NCBI GenBank assembly: GCA_008360955.1
Contig: LUCM01006159.1
Span: 38,534-102,533, forward strand
Direction: 5' to 3'
DNA: 64,000 bases
Origin: Fasciolopsis buskii
Lineage: Eukaryota > Platyhelminthes > Trematoda > Plagiorchiida > Fasciolidae
Every line of letters starts with the position of its first letter. Position 1 is the first letter of the stretch. Under the pieces are notes generated by a model. The model saw only the letters and a program-made list of their open reading frames with translations, was not told the origin of the DNA and did no database searches. Shown piece after piece: positions 13,800 through 21,550 of the stretch. A program made the translations under genes and the position numbers.

Positions 13800-15009
13800 C
13801 CACTCGCTTACTTAAATATTGAAGCCTCGATGTATACAAGTATGACCTGCTGTAACCTACACAGTCTCTTACATAAATCAAAGCAGTAATATCTTGATTT
13901 TACCAAGGTACATGAATGCTAGAGTAGGTCGACTGCAATTGAACGGGTCACATTTGAATGACGCTCTTTATCTGAATTCTTGTCGTTCTGGAAACGGGGA
14001 ACCATTGTTGTTCCTGTGTTCGGCGGCTACCCTAAACGCAAGAATATGAGCCTAATCCCGAAGTTGTCGAATGTGATACTGTTTTTCATCCTTTACGGAT
14101 CGTACAATGCACACAGATTAGGCTGGGTTTTCCACCAGTCTTAGTTGCGTCTATCAAATCTTCACCCTCCGGAAGTTGTTGCAGCATCTTTGTCCATCTA
14201 GAGACGAGCGATCAAAGTGCTCCTAGACATTTGCGCGATATTCAATTCCATCGATATATCTGCACTATAGCATTGTTTGTTGAGCCCTCGACTACCTTAG
14301 ACGTATGTGTCGGTCATCGTAGAGTTAGTGTGCATTCCGGCTTTGCCCCAGTTTATCAAGATCATGGATCAGTTCGGATTAGTTTGTTCGCCAACCCGTT
14401 TTTTAATGTAACTTTCCACACTTATTTGTTTCCGTTGAATCTGCAAACTCCATAGTCGTGCAATATGCAGCCTATGCCGAATAACTTTGCACGTTTTTTT
14501 AAAGCCTCAAGCCGGTTTTTCGTTCCCTCGACTTCCACTAGCCCGTTTTCGACGTAAATTTCGTTGAGGAATGTGCCTGTTGACAAACATTGGCTGTGTT
14601 TCTCCATTTTATAATTTTCTGTTGTTACCTTAGTTCTTAATGATAACGATTACTCGGCCCCATTACCAGTTTCGAGTAATATTACATACTTGTTTGTCTC
14701 CACCCTGAGTTATCGTTCGCCCCATTTATTTATTCCAGGTTGTCGCTTCACTTGTTTACCGCATATTATTTTCTTCCCGTGATAGGTAATCTTTACGAGG
14801 GGCTGTACGACTACTTCCGTGCTCAACTGCTTAGTGCCCGTCCCAGTTTGTCCGGTGATGAAGAACAGTTGAGGCGTCTCATTATGGGCAATGTGATGGA
14901 CCATTTGGTTCGCACAAAAGCATTCGATCCGACTTTTCTACAAACCCCGTCCACAAGTAATACGGTTGCGTCTACCACAGCACTCAATCTTCCCGGTCCA
15001 CCAGATTGA
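3651..15009 (+). CDS. ATRX: ATRX-type SNF2 chromatin remodeller, C-terminal part, six exons
   Basis: Spliced gene, 5' end outside the window. Exons proposed: 3651-3826, 5391-5648, 6353-6835, 9592-9999, 10164-10764, 14786-15009 (stop TGA 15007-15009), giving about 715 residues. All introns are GT-AG and the phases agree (1,0,0,0,0,1). The protein covers the end of the helicase ATP-binding lobe ([17 protein letters not shown]), helicase motif IV ([20 protein letters not shown]), motif V ([11 protein letters not shown]), motif VI ([15 protein letters not shown]), and the ATRX-specific stretch after it ([15 protein letters not shown]). ATRX proteins are nuclear SNF2 ATPases that with DAXX place histone H3.3 in heterochromatin; that role here is inferred from homology. 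RAD54L2/ARIP4 is the closest alternative, but the wording of the motifs fits ATRX better. The ADD finger and Walker A box must lie upstream of base 1. Confidence 0.9.
3827..5390 (+). other. ATRX: ATRX intron (1.56 kb)
   Basis: GTAAGT...CCACAG intron. AT-rich with poly-T runs; no transposon or RNA gene recognised inside. Confidence 0.75.
5391..5648 (+). CDS. ATRX: ATRX exon: RKDY-initiated linker of the SNF2 core
   Basis: Acceptor atctccacag ends at 5390; donor cgtaag|gtaggt starts at 5649. The 86 codons are in phase 0. They begin [18 protein letters not shown], matching the ATRX block after the GCVQ junction, and end with [12 protein letters not shown], the conserved tryptophan-threonine-histidine-proline motif. 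Between them lies the [14 protein letters not shown] helix typical of the region joining the two helicase lobes. Confidence 0.92.
5649..6352 (+). other. ATRX: ATRX intron (0.7 kb)
   Basis: GTAGGT...CTCAG intron, pyrimidine-rich near the 3' end; nothing else recognised. Confidence 0.75.
6353..6835 (+). CDS. ATRX: ATRX exon: acidic/serine-rich insert plus helicase motif IV
   Basis: Acceptor cccatctcag ends at 6352; donor aatcag|gtttgt starts at 6836; 161 codons, phase 0. The first ~100 residues are low complexity: an aspartate run ([12 protein letters not shown]), serine-rich stretches, a basic patch ([12 protein letters not shown]) and a second acidic stretch ([12 protein letters not shown]). 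ATRX orthologues also carry an acidic serine-rich insert here. The last ~60 residues are conserved: [34 protein letters not shown] and the motif IV strand [18 protein letters not shown]. The acidic part may be flexible and phosphorylated; that is inference. Confidence 0.9.
7110..8120 (-). pseudogene. RTE-like retrotransposon remnant inside ATRX intron
   Basis: In the 6836-9591 intron, antisense to the gene. Reading down the minus strand: an endonuclease-to-RT linker ([20 protein letters not shown] then EKVA, about 7680-7600), followed at 7200-7110 by the RT motif A region [18 protein letters not shown]. The order agrees with one RTE element, but frameshifts and stops are many. The part above 7900 ([20 protein letters not shown]) probably belongs to the same element. 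Confidence 0.65.
8121..9591 (+). other. ATRX: rest of the 2.76-kb ATRX intron
   Basis: AT-rich intronic sequence up to the acceptor at 9591, without a recognised feature. Confidence 0.6.
9592..9999 (+). CDS. ATRX: ATRX exon: helicase C-terminal lobe, motifs V and VI
   Basis: Acceptor tattcactag ends at 9591; donor cgtcag|gttagc starts at 10000; 136 codons, phase 0. The exon encodes [14 protein letters not shown] (motif IVa), [20 protein letters not shown] (motif V), [17 protein letters not shown] and [20 protein letters not shown] with the motif VI arginine fingers, then [11 protein letters not shown]. No frameshift or stop interrupts it and all catalytic positions visible are conserved, so the gene appears functional. 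The first ~40 residues (from GLAPEMPGK) are divergent from vertebrate ATRX. Confidence 0.95.
10164..10764 (+). CDS. ATRX: ATRX exon: post-helicase region and polyglutamine tract
   Basis: Acceptor attctttctag ends at 10163. Begins [20 protein letters not shown], then [39 protein letters not shown] and [17 protein letters not shown], all lines of the ATRX C-terminal region. After this comes a glutamine-rich tract (about 10540-10617; 13 Q, then QHQQQQQQ) with methionine/arginine residues. The donor is uncertain: GTAGTA at 10765 or GTACGT at 10768; both leave one base that pairs in phase with the next exon. Beyond ~10770 the open frame loses similarity. A 164-bp intron separates it from the previous exon. 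Confidence 0.88.
12014..12108 (-). repeat. tRNA-derived SINE, truncated copy
   Basis: The minus strand shows a tRNA-like head: box A-like tgatcaagtggataaggtca, then aaggttcgaagcctt as box B, followed by part of the shared body (tgttgaccgcggcc). Same family as 29466, 33821, 43141 and 50604. Confidence 0.6.
12385..12935 (+). pseudogene. RTE-like element, 5' untranslated part
   Basis: Resembles 40490-40930, which lies just upstream of an RTE endonuclease. Shared landmarks in the same order: ctctcgaaatgc, ccaccaaagtgc-like, cctaggggag.tgg, aaaacctgat-like, ccgaccac.gg, gccagttattagtcacc / ggacaatcagtcaccga, ccatttggtcagg. It is therefore taken as a 5'-end fragment of the same RTE family sitting in the ATRX intron. 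Confidence 0.6.
13004..13046. repeat. (TA)n then (GA)n microsatellite
   Basis: About 12 TA units with one TG interruption, then ten GA units, adjoining the Penelope terminal repeat. A comparable TA run adjoins the related copy at 53.2 kb. Confidence 0.9.
13047..13130 (-). mobile_element. Penelope-like terminal repeat with hairpin
   Basis: Shares about 75 bp of near-identical sequence with 53219-53300: cgtacactg, acg.tttatcgtgacgttt, cgatccaaa.taggactcgt, tatcaaacgt / tgtcaaacgt. The arms acgttt (13085-13090) and aaacgt (13115-13120) are complementary. It lies just past the end of the GIY-YIG domain on the minus strand, where Penelope elements carry their terminal repeats. Confidence 0.65.
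13140..13728 (-). pseudogene. Penelope-like element, GIY-YIG endonuclease end
   Basis: The minus strand translation contains [20 protein letters not shown] (about 13475-13416) and [13 protein letters not shown], the GIY-YIG nuclease core with its Cys residues and the conserved Arg. Upstream of it, [19 protein letters not shown] gives the usual linker from the RT. The reverse transcriptase is missing: the copy is cut by the (TA)n at 13729. Stops follow the nuclease core. It lies antisense in the last ATRX intron. Confidence 0.75.
13729..13797. repeat. (TA)34 microsatellite
   Basis: Uninterrupted TA dinucleotides over 69 bp at the broken end of the Penelope fragment. Open frames of alternating Tyr-Ile through it are artefacts. 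Confidence 0.97.
13798..14785 (+). other. ATRX: end of the last ATRX intron
   Basis: Open frames at 14231-14455 (+) and 14422-14607 (-) have no recognised motif. Nothing else supported. Confidence 0.4.
14786..15009 (+). CDS. ATRX: probable last ATRX exon
   Basis: Acceptor cccgtgatag ends at 14785. The two bases GT complete the codon left by the 10764 (or 10767) donor, giving [16 protein letters not shown], then [18 protein letters not shown] and a proline/threonine-rich tail ending LNLPGPPD before TGA. The assignment rests on position, strand, phase and helical hydrophilic character, not on strong recognisable similarity. The preceding intron is about 4 kb and full of transposon debris; an additional exon inside it cannot be excluded. 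Confidence 0.6.
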
Positions 15010-15152
15010 TCTGTTCTATCACAATGCCATCCGACAAATGAACGGTCGGTTGTAAAACAATAACCATAACGGTTTTCATGATCCGGGTGAATTGGCCGTC
15101 GCGAATGTCGTAGTGATCTCGCTATTCGACGTCTGAACTCCTCACGTGCATG

Positions 15153-15174
15153 CACACACACACACACACACACA
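15153..15174. repeat. (CA)n microsatellite
   Basis: Eleven CA units about 145 bp after the ATRX stop codon, probably in the 3' UTR. Confidence 0.9.
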
Positions 15175-15370
15175 CGCTCCCCCCCTTTTCTGATCACTAG
15201 ATATCCACGGCGCCAAATATTTTATTTGCCCATGATGGCATTCCAGTTTCTGTCTCTTGATTGTTCTCTCTCTAGGGTTTGCCTACAGATACGCGCGCGC
15301 ACACTGGAGGCCCATCATTTTTCCCAGTGCATTTACAGACTCATGCAAGTGTTCGAACTTTGACCAACTT

Positions 15371-15398
15371 CACACACCCACACATATGTGGGTGTGTG
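15371..15398. repeat. perfect 12-bp inverted repeat, CATA loop
   Basis: Left arm cacacacccaca (15371-15382), loop cata, right arm tgtgggtgtgtg (15387-15398). If the ATRX transcript extends this far it would form a stable hairpin in the 3' UTR. No poly(A) signal position is clear. Confidence 0.85.
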
Positions 15399-17380
15399 TG
15401 TGCTTCGTTCCATGAGGCGCGGTTACCGGCTCACACTATCCGACCAAATAGGATTATTGTTTCCATTTTTCTATGCACGATGTTCACATGACTTGCTGTA
15501 ATTGTCATCGTTGGGGAGAGAAAGAGAGAAAGGGCAATGCCCAACGGGCCGCTGCTACCAAACGAGAATCGCTCTCGTCACTGTTAGCATCGTCTTGTCC
15601 CCTGTTCCTCCTTATCGTTTTTATTCGTCCCGACTTTATTCATTTAAACGTTATGCGCCCACTGAACGAATCATTCGACATTTCCTACCCTCATCCGGTA
15701 CAATCGTCAGTTCGTCTCTTCATACTTTCGCTACTCTTTTCCGACCTTACATCCATTTACTTGACTGCCATTATGTACACCTCATACAAATTCGAGCACA
15801 AACGATTGTGCTCTTGACAGTATCTTGGCTTGAGATCAATATCACATCTATTTGAATGACCAAAGTTGTGTCCATTTGTCCCGCAAAAAATAGTGCTCCA
15901 GTTCCACTGGGCTGCGTATTTCGCGAGGTTTCCGTTCAAGTAAAGACCGTGGCATATAGGAAAGCGTCAATTACGGGCTCCGTGACGTTCTCTTAACCCA
16001 AGACGTTTTTCCGATATGGCCTTGGTTACTATGATCAGTGGCTTTGTGCTGTCGGTATCGTTCTCAGTTATGGTCAGTTATCCTCCTGTTCGTATGCTCC
16101 TGAGTAAAGCGAACCTGGGGTATATACCTGAAAGTTTAATAAGGCTTGACCAAAATCTGGTTGCTTTTCAGCATCTACAAGGCGTTATGCCGGTTAGTCA
16201 ACATTGCGTGGTAACCTGTATTGATCGCAATTTGTTTATCACGGTAACCAATACGCAGCCGTTAGCCCCGGGTGCAGTACATTCCCTCACACCACATGTT
16301 GATCATTAGTTGCCAATCTTCACCGGATGAATCAAGGGGACGAAGGCTTATTTCTTGTGAGCCTGACTCCTACAGGCCCATTAGAAGACCAACATGTAAG
16401 TAGACACTGCGATAATCCCTAATTGTTTTTTTTCTTACGCCTCTCAGTATATTCCACTACAGTTGATCTCTTTTTCTCATCCCGGTCATATTTTGGATAC
16501 CTTTTACAACTTGAGTGGCAAGACCAGATCCATTTTCGGCTTTCCCTAGGGAACAGAGGAATAGGTAACACTCCACCGGCTACCGTGTGCTACTCCGTCA
16601 GCGAGTACCATGGTTCGTAGAGATTTCCATGACTTGCATTTTGTGGTCGGCGAATGCCGAAATGTGCAGTTCTCTCGGATTAGCTGGTGTACAAAATCCT
16701 GAAATTAACATTGATTTCATCTTGTATTCAGTGTTTTTCCGAAGCTGAGGCTGTTTTAAATTGGACTGGGATTTTTTAACCCCAATGAAAGTATCTTCCT
16801 TAACTGTCTGACTGCCGTTCGATACTTCATCTGATACATCATTCTCCGCCGTTCTAATTCGGGTGGAACTCCAGCAGTGGTTCGTAAATGCGCCACGAAT
16901 AGGCTAGTCCCCAAAAGCTAGTCCCAGCTTAGTCGATTTTCAACCTGTGGCGGTCTGGTGTGTAAGTTCAACAAACCGTGAAAGGAGCATCCTCATCTTG
17001 TGAATATCCAACCGCCACAAGGATTTCTTCGATGGAGCTGTTCGACTAAGCCTACTAGACCTGCCGGATAGTGCAGAACGATTTTCGAGAATTGTATCTA
17101 ATTATACAAAGTTAATCGTCTCGGTTCGTCTCTCCGAGATTGAGTTTCATCGTCCGAAACAGTAATTCGAGAAATGTTGCATCCGCATACTGTCAATCTC
17201 TAAAGACTGACAAGGTTTCTTCCGCGCATAGATACATCTCAGGTTGGTTGCGGTAACAGCATGTGATAACCACCACATCTCGGTTCAGTAGAGCCTTAGC
17301 AAAAGGTTCCAATCTGTGCTCATGGTTTCACTGGAAGTTCCATTAGTATCACGAGTACGTAAAAAATGAGTAAATATGAG

Positions 17381-17721
17381 TGCATTCGCAATTCTCAATC
17401 CCAACTACCGAACACACGTGTACAATCATCGAGCGAACGAACGAACGAGCGAACGGGTGATCGGGAATGGTCAAATAATTATTAGACCAACTTGTCACAA
17501 TCCGATAGTCCGTTCTCACGCGCACATTCAAACAATTCCCACGACCAATTCAAATCATCGATTCTCGTCATCTTGGCCACGTTCACAATTCAGCTGCGTC
17601 TTGTCTACGTGAGATTATTTGAACCTATGCATTTGCATGCGTGCGTGCTCGCGTGCGTGCTTGAGTGTTTGAGTGCGTGTGTGCGAGATGTGAGTGCGCG
17701 CTGTGTGTGTGTGCATTGTGT
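17381..17721 (-). repeat. inverted partial copy of the tRNA-Met repeat unit (left edge)
   Basis: Reverse complement of roughly 19745-20087 of unit B: the gcgaatgc edge, the (cgaa)n/(ttcg)n block at 17430-17452, the cttgtcacaatccgatagtc stretch, gacgcagctgaattgtgaac (as its complement) and the acacaca/gcgcgc region. It ends at the N gap. Its opposite orientation to the units that follow means a head-to-head joint at the gap. Confidence 0.9.
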
Positions 17722-17746
17722 NNNNNNNNNNNNNNNNNNNNNNNNN
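17722..17746. other. assembly gap (25 N)
   Basis: A run of 25 N between an inverted and a direct copy of the repeat unit. Fixed-size gaps of this kind usually mark an unresolved join; true array length is unknown. Confidence 0.95.
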
Positions 17747-17759
17747 GTGGAAAACGCAG

Positions 17760-17835
17760 TGCCCCAGGTGAGAACTCGAACTCACGGCCTTCAGATTATG
17801 AAGACTGACGCGCTAACCAGACTGCGCTACTAGGC
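17760..17835 (-). tRNA. tRNA-Met(CAT), copy 1, with indels
   Basis: Same gene as the two copies downstream, but with three extra A and one missing G (76 instead of 74 nt), breaking the T arm, anticodon stem, D arm and acceptor stem. The copy lies 13 bp from the N gap, so sequencing error at the contig edge is as likely as true decay. Confidence 0.6.
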
Positions 17836-17957
17836 ACATAACGTGAGACACGAGCCAACCGATCAACGACCCCCAATGCCAATTAGACGATTACACGAAG
17901 CAGTAGAATAATGAGTGTGAGTGTGTGCGTGGGATTTGTGTGTGTGTGTGTGCACAG

Positions 17958-18029
17958 GAAGAAGGGGAAGACAAGGACGAAGTTGAAGCCGAATTTGCAG
18001 AAGACGAATTTGAAGAAGACGAAGATTAG
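17958..18029 (+). other. acidic 23-codon open frame in unit A (also 19254-19325, 20536-20607)
   Basis: Directly after a (TG)n-cacag that resembles a splice acceptor, the plus strand encodes EEGEDKDEVEAEFAEDEFEE then DED and a stop. The same 72 bases occur in all three units. It could be a captured terminal exon of an acidic protein, or merely a purine-rich (GAA/GAC) tract; there is no selection test possible because the units are nearly identical throughout. Confidence 0.25.
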
Positions 18030-18833
18030 GATGAAGTAATCACTCTGAATTGCATCGGAAATCGGAATTGATGATTCATAATTCAGACTGGACAACTAAT
18101 TGGGTTTGGATAAATAAGAATTGACACTCAGATTTCACGCGGTACGAGAGGAGAGTGATTTGTTGTGCCGCGAATAGAGAATTGGAATTTGGTGGTTGGT
18201 GATTTTTTGAGTTGGTTGGAGTTTTGAGAGTGATTGCTTCGTTGTTGGTTGTTGGTTAATGGTGTTTGGTTGTTGGTTGTTGATTTTTGGTTGTTGCTTG
18301 TTTGTCGGTGGTTGTTCGTATTTGGGATTTTGCATTTGGATGGACTGGAATGTGGCACAGTTTGAACAAATGAACATGACGCGAAGTTGATCAAGTTGAG
18401 TAGTAGGATTGGCCACGCGCGCATATGCGCGCATGCATTAACGGCGCGAACAAATGCACACACCGACACAGCGCGCACTCACATCTCGCACACACGACCC
18501 AACACTCAAGCACGCACGCGAGCACGCACGCATGCAAATGCATAGGTTCAAATAATCTCACGTAGACAAGACGCAGCTGAATTGTGAACGTGGCCATGAT
18601 GACGAGAATTGGTGATTTGAATTGGTCATGGGAATTGTTTGAATGTGCGCGTGAGAACGGACTATCGGATTGTGACAAGTTGGTCTAATAATTATTTGAC
18701 CATTCCGATCACCGTTCGCTCGTTCGTTCGTTCGCTCGATGATTGTACACGTGTGTTCGGTAGTTGGGATTGAGAATGCGAATGCGAATGCGAATGCGAT
18801 TGAGATTGTGATTGCTATTGTGAATTTGTTTGT

Positions 18834-18907
18834 GTTGTTTGTGTTTTTGTGTTTGTGTTTGTGTTTGTGTTTGTGTTTGTGTTTGTGTTTGTGTTTGTGT
18901 TTGTGTT
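18834..18907. repeat. (GTTTGT)n microsatellite in unit A
   Basis: Hexamer run whose length differs in unit B (about 20121-20205, with interruptions). Open frames of alternating His-Lys or Asn-Thr across it are artefacts. Confidence 0.95.
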
Positions 18908-19023
18908 TCTTATTGTGATTCTGATTGAGAAGGAGAGTGTAGTATTGTCGGGTTGATCTGGTTTGCTCTTCTCGATTCGAATGACAATGAACATGGGATA
19001 TTTGGGGAGATGAGATGAGAGAT

Positions 19024-20316
19024 GTGGAAAACGCAGTGCCCCAGGTGAGACTCGAACTCACGGCCTTCAGATTATGAGACTGACGCGCTAACCGACTGCG
19101 CTACTAGGGCACATAACGTGAGACACGAGCCAACCCCGATCACGACCCAATGCCAATTAGACGATTACACGAAGCAGTAGAATAATGAGTGTGAGTGTGT
19201 GCGTGAGTGCGTGTGTGTGTGTGCGTGATTGTGTGTGTGTATGTTGTGCACAGGAAGAAGGGGAAGACAAGGACGAAGTTGAAGCCGAATTTGCAGAAGA
19301 CGAATTTGAAGAAGACGAAGATTAGGATGAAGTAATCACTCTGAATTGCATCGGAAATGGGAATTGATGCTTCATAATTCAGACTGGACAACTAAATGGG
19401 TTTGGATAAATAAGAATTGACACTCAGATTTCACGCGGTACGAGAGGAGAGTGATTTGTTGTGCCGGGAATAGAGAATTGGAATTTGGTGGTTGGTGGAT
19501 TTTGATTTGTGGTTGGTGTTTGAGAGTGATTGATTCGTTGTTGGTTGTTGGTTAATGGTGTTTGGTTGTTGGTTGTTGATTTTTGGTTGTTGCTTGTTTG
19601 TCGATGGTTGTTCGTATTTGGGATTTTGCATTTGGATGGACTGGAATGTGGCACAGTTTGCACAAATGAACGTGACGCGAAGTTGATCAAGTTGAGTAGG
19701 AGGATTGGCTACGCGCGCATATGCGCGCATGCACTAACGGCGCGAACACAATGCACACACACACAGCGCGCACTCACATCTCGCACACACGCACTCAAAC
19801 ACTCAAGCACGCACGCGAGCACGCACGCATGCAAATGCATAGGTTCAAATAATCTCACGTAGACAAGACGCAGCTGAATTGTGAACGTGGCCATGATGAC
19901 GAGAATCGGTGATTTGAATTGGTCATGGGAATTGTTTGAATGTGCGCGTGAGAACGGACTATCGGATTGTGACAAGTTGGTCTAATAATTATTTGACCAT
20001 TCCCGATCACCCGTTCGCTCGTTCGTTCGTTCGCTCGATGATTGTACACGTGTGTTCGGTAGTTGGGATTGAGAATTGCGAATGCGAATGCGAATGCGAT
20101 TGAGATTGTGATTGCTATTGTGAATTTGTTTGTGTTTGTTTGTGTTTGTGTTTGTGTTTGTGTTTGTGTTTGTGTTGTTTGTGTTTGTGTTTGTGTTTGT
20201 TGTTATTGTGATTCTGATTGAGACGGAGAGTGTAGTATTGTCGGGTTGATCTGATTTGATCTTCTCGATTCGAATGACAATGAACATGGGATATTTGGGG
20301 AGATGAGATGAGAGAT
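19024..20316 (+). repeat. tRNA-Met tandem repeat, unit B (complete)
   Basis: The only complete, gap-free unit, 1293 bp measured from one gtggaaaacgcag to the next. Near-identical to A and C apart from microsatellite lengths and scattered substitutions. Confidence 0.95.
19037..19110 (-). tRNA. elongator tRNA-Met (anticodon CAT), copy 2
   Basis: 74 nt on the minus strand. Acceptor stem GCCCTAG/CTGGGGC pairs fully with one G-T wobble, discriminator A. D stem GCGC/GCGC, anticodon arm TCAGT-CTCATAA-TCTGA (the T-T pair at 31-39 is also present in vertebrate elongator tRNA-Met), T arm GTGAG-TTCGAGT-CTCAC. Box A and B are intact and TTTT lies a few bases after the 3' end (complement of ggaaaacg, 19025-19032), a Pol III terminator. 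It lacks initiator-tRNA features. Confidence 0.96.
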
Positions 20317-21027
20317 GTGGAAAACGCAGTGCCCCAGGTGAGACTCGAACTCACGGCCTTCAGATTATGAGACTGACGCGCTAACCGACTGCGCTACTAG
20401 GGCACATAACGTGAGACACGAGCCAACCGATCACGACCCCAATGCCAATTAGACGATTACACGAAGCAGTAGAATAATGAGTGTGAGTGTGTGCGTGAGT
20501 GTGTGTGTGTGGTGATGTGTGTGTGTTGTGCACAGGAAGAAGGGGAAGACAAGGACGAAGTTGAAGCCGAATTTGCAGAAGACGAATTTGAAGAAGACGA
20601 AGATTAGGATGAAGTAATCACTCTGAATTGCATCGGAAATCGGAATTGATGATTCATAATTCAGACTGGACAACTAATTGGGTTTGGATAAATAAGAATA
20701 GACACTCAGATTTCACGCGGTACGAGAGGAGAGTGATTTGTTGTGCCGGGAATTGAGAATTGGAATTTGGTGGTTGGTGGATTTTGATTTGTGGTTGGTG
20801 TTTGAGAGTGATTGCTTCGTTGTTGGTTGTTGGTTAATGGTGTTTGGTTGTTGGTTGTTGATTTTTGGTTGTTGCTTGTTTGTCGATGGTTGTTCGTATT
20901 TGGGATTTTGCATTTGGATGGACTGGAATGTGGCACAGTTTGCACAAATGAACGTGACGCGAAGTTGATCAAGTTGAGTAGGAGGATTGGCTACGCGCGC
21001 ATATGCGCGCATGCATTAACGGCGCGA
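20317..21027 (+). repeat. tRNA-Met tandem repeat, unit C (truncated)
   Basis: About 711 bp of the unit, broken at ggcgcgaa (21021-21028), where an inverted piece begins. Confidence 0.93.
20330..20403 (-). tRNA. elongator tRNA-Met (anticodon CAT), copy 3
   Basis: Identical in sequence to copy 2, spaced 1293 bp from it, with the same TTTT terminator just past the 3' end. Intact cloverleaf, no intron, CCA not encoded. Confidence 0.96.
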
Positions 21028-21550
21028 AACCAAATAATTATTAGACCAACTTGTCACAATCCGATAGTCCGTTCTCACGCGCACATTCAAACAATTCCCA
21101 TGACCAATTCAAATCACCAATTCTCGTCATCATGGCCACGTTCACAATTCAGCTGCGTCTTGTCTACGTGAGATTATTTGAACCTACGTCTTTGCGTGCG
21201 TTCTTGCTTGTGTGTTTTCTGGCGTGTGTGTGCGCAGTTTTTGCATGTATTCGCTTGTTCTCGCGTTCCCATTCATCCAACTCCCCTTGATCAAGTTCTC
21301 GTCACGTTCATTTTTCGAAAATGTTCCACATTCTAGTCCATCCATCTGCCAAACCCCGACTGCGAACTTATAATATCCAACAACCAACAACCAACAACTA
21401 TGAACCACCAACCACCAAACACCAAATTCCAAATCTCTACTCCCGGCTCAACACATCACATAATCACAAAATCACAAACTCACAAATACCAGTTACACAC
21501 TGCCTGCGGACAACTGCGAGCGTTCAATTGTGTTCGTGTTTGTCCAATCA
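21028..21550 (-). repeat. inverted, partly diverged copy of the repeat unit (right edge)
   Basis: 21028-21187 is a near-perfect reverse complement of the unit around 19976-19816. Past 21187 the match continues in the same inverted orientation but is clearly diverged: cttgatcaagt, tccacattc.agtccatcc, the ccaacaacc run and accaaattccaaat all correspond to the TTGG-rich part of the unit. So an older inverted copy borders the recent array. Confidence 0.85.

Larger units (their letters stand above)
15010..17380. other. ATRX 3' flank, no recognised gene
   Basis: The first few hundred bases are probably 3' UTR. Open frames at 15473-15855 overlap in two frames and look like chance. The frame at 16016-16309 (97 codons, hydrophobic N-terminus) is the longest and has no motif I know. 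No transposon recognised. Confidence 0.4.
17747..19023 (+). repeat. tRNA-Met tandem repeat, unit A
   Basis: First direct unit after the gap (about 1277 bp). Order within the unit: tRNA-Met (minus strand), acidic open frame, a TTGG-rich stretch, acacac/gcgc tract, (ttcg)n, (gcgaat)n and (gtttgt)n microsatellites. The start of the unit, next to the gap, contains several single-base indels relative to units B and C. Confidence 0.92.

Noticed and set aside
13585..13881. Open frames with long Tyr-Ile runs on both strands
   Set aside because: Produced by (TA)n; same on both strands.
18558..20354. Open frames of His-Lys, Asn-Thr or Thr-Asn repeats across the array
   Set aside because: They arise from (GTTTGT)n and TTGG-rich microsatellites, change frame between near-identical units and overlap tRNA genes.
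17883..20673. Recurring minus-strand frame starting MSSLNYESSIP in each unit
   Set aside because: It is the antisense of the acidic tract, recurs only because the units are nearly identical, and ends in CA microsatellite.
17381..21550. CRISPR-like array
   Set aside because: Units are 1.29 kb, eukaryotic, with a tRNA gene; there are no short repeats with unique spacers.
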